DNA of 64,000 nucleotides from Mesonia sp008017825 (GTDB lineage: Bacteria > Bacteroidota > Bacteroidia > Flavobacteriales > Flavobacteriaceae), in the NCBI RefSeq assembly GCF_008017825.1, contig NZ_VRLS01000012.1:124001-188000 (forward strand), given 5' to 3'. Positions 63,812 through 64,000 of this stretch are shown one piece after another. Below the pieces are notes generated by a model, which was not told where the DNA came from, did not search any database, and saw nothing but the letters and a program-made list of their open reading frames with translations. The position numbers were made by a program, and so were the translations under genes. Within the stretch, counting starts at the first letter, position 1; every line of letters begins with the position of its first letter.

Positions 63812-64000
63812 CTTCTTAAATCTAAAAGTCTTTGCACATATTTTCCAATCACATCAAACTCTAAGTTTACAATTGCTCCTTCTTTAAGACATTTAAATGT
63901 AGTATGTTCATATGTATAAGGAATAATAGCTACGCTAAAACTATCTCTTTGACTATTTACTACAGTTAAGCTAACACCATTTACAGTAATAGATCCTTTT
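63808..64000 (-). CDS. ribE: Riboflavin synthase (alpha subunit), C-terminal part (partial)
   Basis: The last 63 codons are in the window; the rest lies beyond the right edge. The reading frame gives KGSITVNGVSLTVVNSQRD, FSVAIIPYTYEHTTFK and VNLEFDVIGKYVQRLL, the end of the second lumazine-binding domain. It makes riboflavin from two dimethylribityllumazines. It converges with the PID-CTERM-like gene. Confidence 0.9.
   Translation of the reverse strand, partial: KGSITVNGVSLTVVNSQRDSFSVAIIPYTYEHTTFKCLKEGAIVNLEFDVIGKYVQRLLDLRS

Noticed and set aside
1..64000. CRISPR arrays, insertion sequences, rRNA operon
   Set aside because: No regularly spaced repeats with unique spacers, no transposase-like protein and no rRNA sequence were seen.

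Overview
The window is chromosomal DNA of a member of the Bacteroidota, most likely a marine-type Flavobacteriaceae. The evidence is low GC, tight gene packing without obvious Shine-Dalgarno sites, Bacteroidota-type promoters (TTG/TTTG, about 20 bp, TAnnTTTG) before several genes and both tRNAs, and families typical of flavobacteria (DUF4837, DUF6909-like, DUF4175, head-GIN, OmpH lipoprotein, PID-CTERM-like protein, GltX together with GlnS). I see no rRNA, insertion sequence, prophage or CRISPR array; this is mostly core chromosome with one surface-polysaccharide section.

Region 1 (1-13783, all minus strand, gaps under 65 bp): a long directon reading from an M23 peptidase through GH3, a DUF6909-like protein, a Wzz-like chain-length protein, the complete dTDP-L-rhamnose pathway (rfbB, A, C, D), a double DUF2061 membrane protein, the sulfate activation set (cysC, cysD, cysN) and cysQ, to a secreted DUF4855-like protein cut by the window edge. 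The layout suggests PAPS and dTDP-rhamnose supplied together for a sulfated surface glycan. Region 2 (14-27 kb): tatA, a DUF4837 lipoprotein, a LysM lytic transglycosylase, pgk, a DNA polymerase III delta'-like gene, an OmpH/Skp-like lipoprotein, a methyltransferase, mnmG, ybeY and a large DUF4175 protein. Two identical 16-bp parS-like palindromes flank mnmG.

Region 3 (27-39 kb): gltX, DUF1287, a beta-barrel protein, SPFH protein, a three-gene YtxH/holin-like/DUF6327-like envelope cluster, glnS, a ZIP-like transporter, folB, tRNA-Cys, a LysE-family exporter, a head-GIN protein and rnr. Region 4 (39.3-40.3 kb) is the only long gap: a 47-codon membrane ORF followed by about 640 bp of very AT-rich DNA with DnaA-box-like 9-mers, between divergent rnr and rpiB. 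With the parS-like sites 16-18 kb away, this is a candidate replication origin.

Region 5 (40-64 kb): rpiB, a CDF metal transporter, GNAT, SulP; an opposing group of TIGR04283-type glycosyltransferase, DUF547, DUF1853 (apparently starting at a non-canonical codon), ctpA and rnpA; M1 and S8 peptidases and an MBL hydrolase; a CPA1 antiporter; two tandem mini-lipoproteins sharing a leader but not a mature domain; lepA, a large outer-membrane barrel protein, dusB, a LolC/E-type permease, rbfA, mce, a CAT-anticodon tRNA, a PID-CTERM-like small protein and the 3' end of riboflavin synthase.

Beyond genes, the window carries a dispersed family of short palindromes (TTCCG-CGGAA with spacers of 0, 4 or 5 nt). 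The spacer-free copies and two TTC variants all lie inside coding regions and are always read in one codon register (Ala-Ser/Phe-Ala-Glu). All functional assignments rest on reading the sequence and on knowledge of the families; no database search was run.
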